DNA of 53,986 nt, from positions 1 through 53,986 of the IMG/VR virus record IMGVR_UViG_3300042311_001046; one strand, 5' to 3'. This document shows positions 17,338 to 25,638 of the stretch, in pieces. The stretch is from a virus. The notes beneath the pieces are model-generated. The model ran no database searches. It saw nothing but the letters and a program-made list of their open reading frames with translations, and was not told the DNA's origin. A program made the position numbers and the translations under genes. How positions within the stretch are numbered: the first letter of the stretch is position 1; each line of letters opens with the position of its first letter.

Positions 17338-17906
17338 GCGGAAAAAATATACACGATGAATTTGAGGAGTTAAAAAAAATGTTATTGTTTGAAGAACCAA
17401 CTAATGATTACACGGAACTTCTCGATAAATTAGGATTAGATATGAAAACATTAGAAGAAAATTCTTTCTCTTCTGTTGAATTAGAGTATAAAAGTGAAAC
17501 GGGTAAAGAACTGTCTTATGTGTACCCAACCGATAGCGGATTTGATTTATACGCTTCAGAAGAAGTTCATTTATTACCTTTTGGCAGAGCTTTAGTACCT
17601 ACAGGAGTTAGATTTAATATTCCTCCGTTTTATGAAATACAAGTTAGGTCAAAAAGTGGACTTGCAATAAACAAGGGTCTTATGGTTTTAAATTCTCCTG
17701 GCACAGTTGACCAAGGATACACAGGTGAAGTTAAAGTAATTGTTTTTAACGCGAGTGACTTGTCTCAAACAATAGAGAAGGGTACAAAAATAGCTCAAGC
17801 GGTTCTCTCTATTTGTATTCCAGGTAAGTCAGTTAATTTAAAAATGGTTGAAGCAATAAACAATAAAGACCGAAATGAAAACGGTTTTGGGAGCACAGGA
17901 ATATGA
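17334..17906 (+). CDS. dut: dUTPase (deoxyuridine 5'-triphosphate nucleotidohydrolase)
   Basis: All five motifs of trimeric dUTPases are present in this 190-residue protein: DSGFDLYA (67-74), RSKSGLA (105-111), GTVDQGYTGEV (123-133), GTKIAQAVL (150-158) and RNENGFGSTG (180-189). The last supplies the flexible arm that closes the active site. The enzyme hydrolyses dUTP to dUMP and diphosphate, which keeps uracil out of phage DNA and feeds dTMP synthesis. An N-terminal extension of about 55 residues, acidic and helical, is longer than in typical bacterial enzymes of about 150 residues. ATGA overlaps join it to the genes on each side. Confidence 0.95.
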   Translation: MSGKNIHDEFEELKKMLLFEEPTNDYTELLDKLGLDMKTLEENSFSSVELEYKSETGKELSYVYPTDSGFDLYASEEVHLLPFGRALVPTGVRFNIPPFYEIQVRSKSGLAINKGLMVLNSPGTVDQGYTGEVKVIVFNASDLSQTIEKGTKIAQAVLSICIPGKSVNLKMVEAINNKDRNENGFGSTGI

Positions 17907-19321
17907 TTACAATAGGATTTAGTACAAGAAAATCAAACCCTCAGTATGTTGAAATTTTAAAGAAGTCTTGTGGGTTAAAAAATGTTGAGGTTATCGAAAT
18001 CGTAAATGATGGAATAATGTCATTACCCGAAGCTTACAATAAAATTCTTAGTGAGTCATCAAACAATATTGTTGTTCTATGTCATGATGATTTAGAATTT
18101 GATACCAATAATTGGGGTAGTAAGTTATTAAAGCATTATAGTAAAAACCCCGAATTCGGGGTAATTGGTCTTGCCGGTTCAAAGTATTTACCTGACTCTG
18201 GTAAATGGTGGGAGATACCGCAAACAATGTACGGAATTGTTAATCACAAAAATGAAGGTAAAAAATGGACCAGTACTTATTCTAAACATATAAATAATAA
18301 TATCGAGGAAGTTGTTTTAATAGATGGATTATTTATGACCTTGGATAAAACCAAAATCAAACATAAATTTGATGAAGAGTTTAAAGGATTTCACTTTTAT
18401 GATTTGTCTTTCTGTGTTCCAAATCACATAGATGGTATTAAAATAGGAATTGTTACTGACATTAGAGTTACTCACTTGTCTATTGGTATGACCAATCAAT
18501 CATGGGAGGATAATAGAGTATTCTTTTCAGAAAAATTTAAAAAAAATCTGCCTTTAGACATTACAAACAACGGTGTTTGTGAAACGTTTATTTTCTGTCA
18601 TAACCAAGATATAATTTTAGATTATGAAAAATCAGGTAAATTTAAAAACCTTAAAAAATATAGATACGTATTTTTAGGTAATGGAGACACTGATAAAATA
18701 GATAATAATTCAAATATTATTATTGCAAAAAATTTACCTAATAATATTGAAGATTACCCTAATATAAATGCCTATACAGGGTGGTATGCGTTGTGGAAAA
18801 ATAATTTTATTACCACACCTTATATTAATCTATTTGAATACGATGTCATCCTTAATCCTAATTTGGAACAAACTATGGATAAATTTATGTATGACGGTCA
18901 AAAAATGATTGGGTATATCCCGTTTCTTTGTTCAAATTATCATTTTATAGATAATAAAGATTGGGTTGAGGAATTGTTTGTTGCAATAAAAAAAGTTTAC
19001 AAAATAGACTTAGAAAAAACTATAAGATTATACATGAAACAAAACCCCAACCTTGGTTGGTCAACTACGAGCAATTGTACAATGGAGGTTTCATTTTTCA
19101 ATGATTACATGAAGTGGTTTGAACCTCTCGCTGATTTGATTAAACATTCTAAAACTGCCGGTCACGGACACGAAAGGTCAATTACTTTTTTCTGTTTAAT
19201 GTATAAACACATCCCAATTCTTACTCAAGGGTTTATAAAACATCTTCAAATGAATTCTCACGGAACTCAAGACCATTACGTTGATTATGATAAAAACATT
19301 AAGGAATTAATTGAAAACTAA
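17903..19321 (+). CDS. Two-domain glycosyltransferase (GT2-like plus duplicated C-terminal domain)
   Basis: This protein has 472 residues. Residues 1-215 match the Glyco_tranf_2_5 type of GT-A domain: GFSTRKSNPQYVEILKKS, SLPEAYNKIL, VVLCHDDLEFD (the metal-binding acidic motif) and GVIGLAGSKYL with a following WW. Residues about 225-472 form a second domain with NLPNNIEDYP, TGWYALWKNN, NLFEYDV, GHGHERS and NSHGTQ. The entire next gene is a separate copy of this second domain. Its role is unknown but its company implies glycan synthesis. The protein is probably cytosolic, since no membrane segment is visible. Confidence 0.8.
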   Translation: MITIGFSTRKSNPQYVEILKKSCGLKNVEVIEIVNDGIMSLPEAYNKILSESSNNIVVLCHDDLEFDTNNWGSKLLKHYSKNPEFGVIGLAGSKYLPDSGKWWEIPQTMYGIVNHKNEGKKWTSTYSKHINNNIEEVVLIDGLFMTLDKTKIKHKFDEEFKGFHFYDLSFCVPNHIDGIKIGIVTDIRVTHLSIGMTNQSWEDNRVFFSEKFKKNLPLDITNNGVCETFIFCHNQDIILDYEKSGKFKNLKKYRYVFLGNGDTDKIDNNSNIIIAKNLPNNIEDYPNINAYTGWYALWKNNFITTPYINLFEYDVILNPNLEQTMDKFMYDGQKMIGYIPFLCSNYHFIDNKDWVEELFVAIKKVYKIDLEKTIRLYMKQNPNLGWSTTSNCTMEVSFFNDYMKWFEPLADLIKHSKTAGHGHERSITFFCLMYKHIPILTQGFIKHLQMNSHGTQDHYVDYDKNIKELIEN

Positions 19322-19326
19322 TGAAA

Positions 19327-19333
19327 TATTTAG
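19327..19333 (+). promoter_or_regulatory. TATTTAG box, variant of the recurrent element
   Basis: AAATATTTAG ends 14 nt before the ATG at 19348, the modal spacing of the TATTTAT set, in the 26-nt gap between the duplicated glycosyltransferase genes. It differs from the core in its last base. Confidence 0.3.
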
Positions 19334-19347
19334 TAAAAATATAATAT

Positions 19348-20091
19348 ATGAAAATACAATCATTTGTTTTTGTACACGACCAAGAAATTATTTTGGAATA
19401 TCTAAAAGTTAATAAATTTTCAGAGTTACCAAATTTAAAGTATGTTTTTTTAGGAAAAAATCCAACAGACAAAGTTGAAATTTTAGAAAATGTTATCATT
19501 GCAAGAAATTTACCTCAAAATATTGAGGAATATCCTCTTTTTACCTCTTTTACTGGTTGGTATTGTTTATGGAAAAATAATTTAATTGACTGTGATATTA
19601 TAAATCTATTTGAATATGATATTGTAATTAATAATAATTTTACGGAAATACTAAAAAATTTATTGATTGATTATGATTTTATTGGGTATTTACCTTATAC
19701 GATGAGTATGAACTATATACAAGAGGTCCGTTGGATTGAGAATATAGTACCCTCGATTGAAAAAAATTATAACGTCAACATTATAGACATTGTTAATGAG
19801 CAGCTTAAAAAAGATGGTAATTCCGTGTGGTCGTCTACTAGTAATAGTACATTTACCATATCAACATTTATGGAATACATGAATTGGTTTGAAAAACTTA
19901 TTGATGATTTAAAAAGTTCTACTTTTTGTGGTCACTCTCACGAAAGGTCAATAAGTTTTTTTCATCTGATAAATAATAAAAAAATTTACTACTTATCAGG
20001 GTTTATACGACACTATCAGCTAGATTCTCACGGTACACAATCAATAAACGCAGACATGAAATTTTTTATAAAAGAACTTACAAAAAAATGA
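19348..20091 (+). CDS. Paralogue of the preceding protein's C-terminal domain
   Basis: The protein has 247 residues and aligns end to end with residues ~225-472 of the preceding glycosyltransferase. Shared landmarks are QEIILEYLK, YVFLGKNPTDK, ARNLPQNIEEYP, TGWYCLWKNN, NLFEYDI, WSSTSNSTF, GHSHERSISF and DSHGTQS. The conserved Tyr/Trp, FEYD and HER residues suggest a catalytic domain, perhaps a glycosyltransferase fold not easily named. The pair looks like a gene duplication in which one copy stayed fused to a GT2 domain and the other became free. The stop overlaps the next ATG. Confidence 0.7.
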   Translation: MKIQSFVFVHDQEIILEYLKVNKFSELPNLKYVFLGKNPTDKVEILENVIIARNLPQNIEEYPLFTSFTGWYCLWKNNLIDCDIINLFEYDIVINNNFTEILKNLLIDYDFIGYLPYTMSMNYIQEVRWIENIVPSIEKNYNVNIIDIVNEQLKKDGNSVWSSTSNSTFTISTFMEYMNWFEKLIDDLKSSTFCGHSHERSISFFHLINNKKIYYLSGFIRHYQLDSHGTQSINADMKFFIKELTKK

Positions 20092-20918
20092 AAAAAATTC
20101 TTTTTTTTAATGATTGGCATAATGGGGATATACATATGTCAAGAGAATATGTAAAGGACTTGATTAACATATTCCAACCTTCGGAGAGTCATTATTTTCA
20201 TGTTAATAATTCAAATATTTTATTTGATTTATCTAATATAACACATACTAATGTTAAAAATGGAGATTATGATTTAATAATTAATACTTGGATAGGACAG
20301 TATTGGCACGTAAATAATAATTTTAACGGATGTAATTTTCCAAGTTATTATAATGTAATGAAAGAACTATATACTAAACTATCTATTTTTGATAATCTAA
20401 AAGGTATAGAAAATTACATACCATCAATTGACTACACAAAATTTAATTTAAAAAGTTTTAACGAAGATAAATTAAAAAATAAAAAAAATGTTCTTTTTTG
20501 TAACAATTTTGTTAATTCTAGACAATCTGAAAATTTTAGTTTTAGTGAAATAATTAATAATTTAGGTGAAAAATTTAAAGATATAAATTTTATAATAACA
20601 AATTATGAATCAGGAATTATTATTAAAGAAAATGTTTTTTATACTACTGATATAATTACAGGTTTTAATAATTTTGATTTGAATGAAATTTCTTATTTGT
20701 CAACTAAATGTGACGTTATCATTGGTAGGTCGTCGGGTCCTTATAGTTTTTCTATAGTAAAAGAAAATATTTTAAATAGTAAAAAAAAGTTTGTATGTTT
20801 CACTAACGTAATTAATGATGCATGGTTTTTGGGAGATATTGTTGATTTAACTTGGAGTAATAATTATTCTCACTCATCGATGATTAATTTAATAATAAAC
20901 GTTCTAGAAAAAATATAA
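20088..20918 (+). CDS. Putative glycan-synthesis protein, GT-B-like
   Basis: This 276-residue protein is very rich in Asn, Ile and Lys. It opens with KKILFFNDWHNGDIHMSREY, has a central strand KNVLFCNNFVNSRQ where the second Rossmann half could begin, and contains CDVIIGRSSGPYSF followed by KKFVCFTNV. This layout resembles the sugar-nucleotide half of heptosyltransferase-like GT-B enzymes. The match is weak and no catalytic residue can be fixed. It overlaps the previous gene by 4 nt and shares its TAATG stop-start with the following SDR gene, so it is part of the same message. Confidence 0.55.
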   Translation: MKKILFFNDWHNGDIHMSREYVKDLINIFQPSESHYFHVNNSNILFDLSNITHTNVKNGDYDLIINTWIGQYWHVNNNFNGCNFPSYYNVMKELYTKLSIFDNLKGIENYIPSIDYTKFNLKSFNEDKLKNKKNVLFCNNFVNSRQSENFSFSEIINNLGEKFKDINFIITNYESGIIIKENVFYTTDIITGFNNFDLNEISYLSTKCDVIIGRSSGPYSFSIVKENILNSKKKFVCFTNVINDAWFLGDIVDLTWSNNYSHSSMINLIINVLEKI

Positions 20919-21844
20919 TGAAAAAAGTTTTAATCACTGGCATAATGGGTCAAGATGGAACAATATTAAATGAAATACTAAAAAACGAATACGAAGTACA
21001 TGGTGTTTGTCGAATTGATTCTGAAGAAATAAAATTAGAAAATTTTAAAAAAAAGTATTGTAAAAATTTACATTTAATAGATTTATCTAAAAAAAATGAG
21101 GTTGGGGAGATAATAAAAAAAATTGACCCTGAAATAATAATTAATTTTGCCGGTGAAACAAATGTTATTAACCCATGGGAAAACGTAAGAGAAACTTTTG
21201 AACAAAATTTTTTTATAGTCTCAAATATTTTAGAGGAGATTAAAAAAATAAACACAGATATTTTTTTCTTTCAGTCATCTTCGTCACTAATGTACGCTAG
21301 GTCCAATGAGATAAAAATAGATGAAAATTCTAATTTCTCACCAATGTATCCATACGGTATATCAAAATTGTCATCTCACCTTTTGGTAAATGAATATCGA
21401 AAAAAATTTAATATTAAGTGTTCATCAGGTATTTTTTTTAATCACGAATCACCATATAGAAATGAAAAATTTTTAAGTAAAAAAGTTTCTAATTTTGTTA
21501 AAAAAATTCTTTTGGGAGAAGACTTGAAAATAAATCTTAATAATTTAAATATATATAGGGACATAAGTCATGCTGAAGATTTTATGAAAGGGGTTAAAAT
21601 TATTGTAGAAAATAAAGTTAATGAAGATTTTATTTTTTCAAGCGGAGAGTTAATTTCTATGAAAAAATTTGTTAATTTATTTTTTGAAATGTTTAATTTA
21701 AATTTTGAAGATTACTTAATTTACAGTGAAGAAAATAATGAAACTTATAAAATTTATGGTGATAATTCTAAACTAAAATCATTAGGTTGGAATCCTGAAT
21801 TTAGAATTGAAGACTTAGTCAGACAAATGGTAGAAATAAGTTAA
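20918..21844 (+). CDS. NAD(P)-dependent sugar epimerase/reductase-like SDR
   Basis: This 308-residue extended short-chain dehydrogenase is most like GDP-mannose 4,6-dehydratases: TGIMGQDG (7-14) binds the cofactor, SSSSLMYA (120-127) holds the active-site Ser, YPYGISK (144-150) supplies YxxxK, and NHESPYR follows. The catalytic Glu that follows the SSS in dehydratases (SSSEMFG) is Leu here. That loss argues against dehydration and fits a reductase or epimerase such as the RMD type, which reduces GDP-4-keto-6-deoxymannose. A true dehydratase is encoded at 24643. Together they could make GDP-D-rhamnose or a related 6-deoxy sugar; this is inference. Confidence 0.75.
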   Translation: MKKVLITGIMGQDGTILNEILKNEYEVHGVCRIDSEEIKLENFKKKYCKNLHLIDLSKKNEVGEIIKKIDPEIIINFAGETNVINPWENVRETFEQNFFIVSNILEEIKKINTDIFFFQSSSSLMYARSNEIKIDENSNFSPMYPYGISKLSSHLLVNEYRKKFNIKCSSGIFFNHESPYRNEKFLSKKVSNFVKKILLGEDLKINLNNLNIYRDISHAEDFMKGVKIIVENKVNEDFIFSSGELISMKKFVNLFFEMFNLNFEDYLIYSEENNETYKIYGDNSKLKSLGWNPEFRIEDLVRQMVEIS

Positions 21845-21858
21845 TATATTATTTAAAA

Positions 21859-21900
21859 ATAAACTATTTTACTTATTATTTTAAATAATAAACTATTTTA
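21859..21900. repeat. AT-only palindrome flanked by 13-bp direct repeats
   Basis: ATAAACTATTTTA occurs at 21859-21871 and 21888-21900. Between and overlapping them lies the inverted repeat TTATTATTT / AAATAATAA (21873-21891, one central T). It occupies the 74-nt gap between the SDR and FkbM genes. It may be an operator, a weak terminator or simply low-complexity sequence. Confidence 0.6.
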
Positions 21901-21918
21901 TTTAAAATTTTAGCACAA

Positions 21919-22548
21919 ATGACAGAACAAAGATTTTTTGGTCAATTTAGCCCGCCGGTTGATTTTCACATAAGAGAGTATTTTAAAAATGAAGAAGAAG
22001 GAGTCTGCATCGAAATAGGCGCTGTAGATGGACATTATTTAAGTAATACTCTTCATTTTGAATTGAGTGGGTGGGATTGCTTATGTATTGAACCTATACC
22101 ACAATATTTTGAAAAATTAAAACAAACTAGAAAAAAATGTCTAAACTATGCAATATCAAGTGATGAAAAAGACAAAGTTAAATTTAATTTAATTACAATA
22201 GGTCACAATTTATCTTCTATAAGTGGATTAGACTTAGATTATAGACTAATTGAAACTCATAAAAAATTGGGGTTGAATCCGATTATAGGAGAAATTGAGG
22301 TTCAATCTAAAAGGTTGGATTGGTGTATAGAAAACTATTTTAACCATGAAAAAATTGATTTTATATCTATCGATACTGAGGGCAGTGAGCTCGATGTTTT
22401 GAAAAGCTTTGACGTAAACAAATACAATATTAGATTATTGGTAATTGAGAATAATTACAATGACAGTGATATTGAAAATTACTTAAACAACTTAGGTTGG
22501 ATAAAAGATAAAAGAATTGAAGTTAACGATTTTTATATTAAAAAATAA
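21919..22548 (+). CDS. FkbM-family methyltransferase
   Basis: The protein has 209 residues. The SAM-binding loop is CIEIGAVDGHYLSNT (about residues 30-44), followed by CLCIEPIPQYFEKL, a diagnostic FkbM line. KIDFISIDTEGSELDVLKSF (about 150-170) is the second hallmark motif. FkbM enzymes O-methylate sugars or other hydroxyls, and in surface-polysaccharide loci they usually cap glycans. It is preceded by an AT-only palindrome and is the first of three methyltransferase genes in a row. A relative lies at 23792. Confidence 0.85.
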   Translation: MTEQRFFGQFSPPVDFHIREYFKNEEEGVCIEIGAVDGHYLSNTLHFELSGWDCLCIEPIPQYFEKLKQTRKKCLNYAISSDEKDKVKFNLITIGHNLSSISGLDLDYRLIETHKKLGLNPIIGEIEVQSKRLDWCIENYFNHEKIDFISIDTEGSELDVLKSFDVNKYNIRLLVIENNYNDSDIENYLNNLGWIKDKRIEVNDFYIKK

Positions 22549-22552
22549 CATT

Positions 22553-23767
22553 ATGCAGGAATTATTTAGTTTGGGTAATCTATATGTTTCAGATTTTATA
22601 GAAAAAAACTCAAAAAAAGAAAAGGAAAAGTTTGAACTAAAGATGATGCTAGACGAAAGTACGGGTGTTGTTCGTTTAGAAAAGTCGGCTCCCCTACATT
22701 CAATGTATGGTAAATACTGGTATCGTTCAGGTATTAATAATACAATGAAAATGGAATTAAAAGATATTGTAGAATCAGTACAAAATGTTTTTAAACTTAA
22801 AGAAAATGACGTGTGGGTTGACATTGCCTGTAATGACGGCACATTACTAAGTTACGTTCCAAAAAATTTGATTAGAATTGGTGTAGACCCCGCTGACGAT
22901 TCTTTTGTAAACGAATCAATTAATCATTCTAATCTCATAATACAAGATTATTTTACTTATGATGGATATGAGAAAAGTAAATTTGGTAGTCTTAAAGCAA
23001 AAGTAATTACATCAATAGCAATGTTCTATGATTTGGAAAATCCTGAAAATTTTGTTAATGATATATACAAAACTTTAGATGATAATGGTCTTTGGGTTTT
23101 GCAACTATCATATACTCCTTTAATGTTAAAACAACTGGCCTTTGATAATATCTGTCACGAACACATTTATTATTATTCATTATTTAACCTAAAAAAAATG
23201 TTTGATAAATGTGGATTTGATGTTGTTGATGTACAGTTAAATGACATTAATGGGGGTTCATTTAGAGTTTATTGTATGAAAAAAAATGCGGATAAAACTA
23301 AATTTTCTACCCAACCAAACAGAGATGTATGTGATTTTAGAATAAATTCACTTTTAGAGTATGAAAAAAAGTTAAATTTAGATAAAACAGAGACTTGGGT
23401 TGATTTTTACAATCAAATTAATGAATTAAAAGAAAAAACTGTTAATTTTATTAAAACAGAAAAAGAAAAAGGAAAGAAAATTTGGGCTTACGGAGCATCA
23501 ACTAAAGGTAATACTCTCTTACAGTATTTTAATTTAGATAATACTTTAATTGACGGAATTGCGGAAAGAAGTATATATAAATTTGGATTAAAAACTATAG
23601 GTACTAATATACCAATATATTCAGAAGATGAAATGAGAAAAGAAAATCCTGATTATTTGTTAGTTTTACCTTGGCATTTTATAAATGAGTTTGTAGAGAG
23701 AGAGTCTGAATATTTAAAAAACGGAGGTAAATTTATAGTACCTTGTCCAAAATTTCAAATAATATAA
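22553..23767 (+). CDS. Sugar C-methyltransferase (Methyltransf_13/14 family-like)
   Basis: This 404-residue protein begins at the ATG at 22553, 4 nt after the FkbM stop; an upstream in-frame start at 22517 would overlap that gene by 32 nt. The SAM-binding motif VDIACNDGTLLSYV (about residues 83-96) is followed by ITSIAMFYDLENPENFV, NICHEHIYYYSL and NGGSFRVY. The C-terminal half has WAYGASTKGNTLLQY. This is the two-part layout of NDP-4-keto-hexose C-methyltransferases (TylCIII/NovU type), which methylate C3 or C5 of deoxysugars. The N-terminal zinc-binding Cys motif of the family is not seen, so that part is shortened or changed. Confidence 0.8.
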   Translation: MQELFSLGNLYVSDFIEKNSKKEKEKFELKMMLDESTGVVRLEKSAPLHSMYGKYWYRSGINNTMKMELKDIVESVQNVFKLKENDVWVDIACNDGTLLSYVPKNLIRIGVDPADDSFVNESINHSNLIIQDYFTYDGYEKSKFGSLKAKVITSIAMFYDLENPENFVNDIYKTLDDNGLWVLQLSYTPLMLKQLAFDNICHEHIYYYSLFNLKKMFDKCGFDVVDVQLNDINGGSFRVYCMKKNADKTKFSTQPNRDVCDFRINSLLEYEKKLNLDKTETWVDFYNQINELKEKTVNFIKTEKEKGKKIWAYGASTKGNTLLQYFNLDNTLIDGIAERSIYKFGLKTIGTNIPIYSEDEMRKENPDYLLVLPWHFINEFVERESEYLKNGGKFIVPCPKFQII

Positions 23768-23791
23768 AATTAAAAATTAAAAATTATAATA

Positions 23792-24391
23792 ATGTATAAC
23801 GCTGAATTTAATACTGACAAATATATCAGAGAAACTTTTTTTTCTGATTTTGATTATAAAGGCACCATGATTGAGGTTGGCGCTGGTCCCACTACTTTTT
23901 TTAGTATGTCTAAACATTTTAGAGATACTGGATGGAGGTGTATATGTATCGACCCTAATCCTAAATTTGTGGAGGCACATAAAAAAATAGGTAATGAAAT
24001 TTACCAATTAGCATGTTCAAATTTTGAAGGGACAAATAATTTTAAAATTGTCTCCACTGGTTGGCCTGAAGAAAATGACGGAATAAGTTATTCTTCATTA
24101 GAAATAAAATACGACATGCCAAACCATCCTTTCCAAGAAATTACTGTCAATGTAACCAAATTAGATACTCTTTTGGAGAGTTTAAATGTAAATAAAATAG
24201 ATTTTGTTTCTATAGACGTTGAAGGTTGGGAATTGGAGGTAATGCAAGGGTTTTCTCCTGAAAAATACACTCCAAAAGTAATTTTATTAGAGAATTATAC
24301 TCACAAAAATGAATACATAGAATATATGGATTCTATTGGATATACTTTAAAAGAAAAAATTAAATATAATTATATTTTTGAAAAAAGATAA
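23792..24391 (+). CDS. FkbM-family methyltransferase
   Basis: The protein has 199 residues. GTMIEVGAGPTTFFSMSKH gives the SAM-binding loop, GWRCICIDPNPKFVEAHKK is the family line, and KIDFVSIDVEGWELEVMQGF (about residues 138-157) the second motif. It is related to the product of 21919 but clearly diverged, so the two probably act on different positions of a glycan. It follows the C-methyltransferase by 24 nt and precedes a DUF4254-like gene by 3 nt. Confidence 0.85.
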   Translation: MYNAEFNTDKYIRETFFSDFDYKGTMIEVGAGPTTFFSMSKHFRDTGWRCICIDPNPKFVEAHKKIGNEIYQLACSNFEGTNNFKIVSTGWPEENDGISYSSLEIKYDMPNHPFQEITVNVTKLDTLLESLNVNKIDFVSIDVEGWELEVMQGFSPEKYTPKVILLENYTHKNEYIEYMDSIGYTLKEKIKYNYIFEKR

Positions 24392-24394
24392 AAA

Positions 24395-24646
24395 ATGGAG
24401 ACATTAGGTAATTTAATCGACAAACTAACTATTGTGAATCTTAGGATATGGATGGCCGAGGATATAAAAAGAGACCCTGAAGCCTCCGACTCTAAAATTG
24501 CAAATGCTACAAAATTAACAAACATTGCCAATTCACAAAGAAATGATTTAATTCAAGAAATTGATGAATTGATAAATAATATTGTTATATCTGAAAAACC
24601 TCAAAAATTATACAAACAGGGTGACACTAAAATGTACGGAAAATGA
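24395..24646 (+). CDS. DUF4254-like small protein
   Basis: The 83-residue helical protein begins METLGNLIDKLTIVNLRIWM, matching the opening of DUF4254-type proteins (LGxLIDKLxIxNLRIW). Those proteins are often found beside glycosyltransferases in surface-polysaccharide loci of bacteria and phages. The rest is a helix pair with SQRNDLIQEIDELINNI and a short tail. The biochemical role is unknown. The full family is longer, so this may be a core or truncated version. Its stop overlaps the start of the GDP-mannose dehydratase gene (ATGA). Confidence 0.6.
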   Translation: METLGNLIDKLTIVNLRIWMAEDIKRDPEASDSKIANATKLTNIANSQRNDLIQEIDELINNIVISEKPQKLYKQGDTKMYGK

Positions 24647-25626
24647 AAAAATGTTTAATTACCGGTATAAATGGTCAAGACGGTTCTTATTTATCAGAAT
24701 TTTTATTAGAAAAAGGATACGAAGTTCATGGTATTTTAAAAAGAAATTCTGTATCTGAAAACCAAACATATAGACTAAATAATATTTACGATAAAATAAA
24801 TTTGCATTACGGAGACTTAACAGATATGTCATCTTTGATTTCTGTAATACAAAAAGTTATGCCAGATGAAATTTATAATTTAGCGGCACAATCACACGTT
24901 AGAATTTCATTTGACCAACCAATATACACCGCAAATGTAACTGGATTAGGTACTTTAAATCTGTTAGAGGCGGTAAAATTAATAAAACCAAATACTAAAA
25001 TATATCAAGCATCTTCATCAGAAATGTTTGGTAATTCTATCGATTTAGATGGGTTTCAGAGAGAAACTACTCCAATGAATCCTGTTTCACCATACGGATG
25101 TGCTAAAGTTTTTAGTTACAATATTTGTCGTAATTATAGAAATTCTTACGGTATGTTTATCTCAAATGGTATTTTGTTTAATCATGAGTCTCCAAGAAGA
25201 GGAACAAATTTTGTTACAAATAAAGTTTGTAAAGAAGCGGTTAAAATAAAATTAGGTTTATCTAATGAATTAAAATTAGGTAATCTAGATGCAACTCGAG
25301 ATTGGGGTCACGCTAAAGATTATGTAAAAGCCATGTGGGAAATTTTACAATTAGATGAACCAGACGATTTTGTTTGTTCAACAGGAGTTTCCCATTCTGT
25401 AAGAGAACTTGTAAATTATGTTTTTACTAGATTAGGATTACATTGGTCTGAGTATGTTAAACAAGATGAAAAATTTTTGAGACCTGAAGAATTACACGAC
25501 TTAAAAGGTGATAGTACAAAATTAGTTAACACAACTGGATGGTCACACGATTACACCTTTGAAACTATGCTAGATGAGATGATTGACTATTGGAAATTTT
25601 ATTATTCAAATAGTAAAAATATTTAA
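24643..25626 (+). CDS. gmd: GDP-mannose 4,6-dehydratase
   Basis: This 327-residue SDR carries all the key features of GMD. They are TGINGQDGSYL (7-17), RNSVSENQTYRL, SSSEMFG (124-130, with catalytic Glu127), SPYGCAKVF with YxxxK at 151-155, and LFNHESPRRGTNFVT. It converts GDP-D-mannose to GDP-4-keto-6-deoxy-D-mannose, the common precursor of GDP-fucose, GDP-rhamnose, colitose and perosamine. It is somewhat shorter than typical bacterial GMDs of 345-375 residues. A divergent paralogue lacking the catalytic Glu is encoded at 20918. No fucose synthase or perosamine transaminase is visible in the window. Confidence 0.93.
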   Translation: MKKCLITGINGQDGSYLSEFLLEKGYEVHGILKRNSVSENQTYRLNNIYDKINLHYGDLTDMSSLISVIQKVMPDEIYNLAAQSHVRISFDQPIYTANVTGLGTLNLLEAVKLIKPNTKIYQASSSEMFGNSIDLDGFQRETTPMNPVSPYGCAKVFSYNICRNYRNSYGMFISNGILFNHESPRRGTNFVTNKVCKEAVKIKLGLSNELKLGNLDATRDWGHAKDYVKAMWEILQLDEPDDFVCSTGVSHSVRELVNYVFTRLGLHWSEYVKQDEKFLRPEELHDLKGDSTKLVNTTGWSHDYTFETMLDEMIDYWKFYYSNSKNI

Positions 25627-25638
25627 GTTATTTAACAG

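Noticed and set aside
22517-22552. Upstream start for the C-methyltransferase
   Set aside because: It would overlap the FkbM gene by 32 nt and adds residues with no family counterpart; the ATG at 22553 follows the stop closely.
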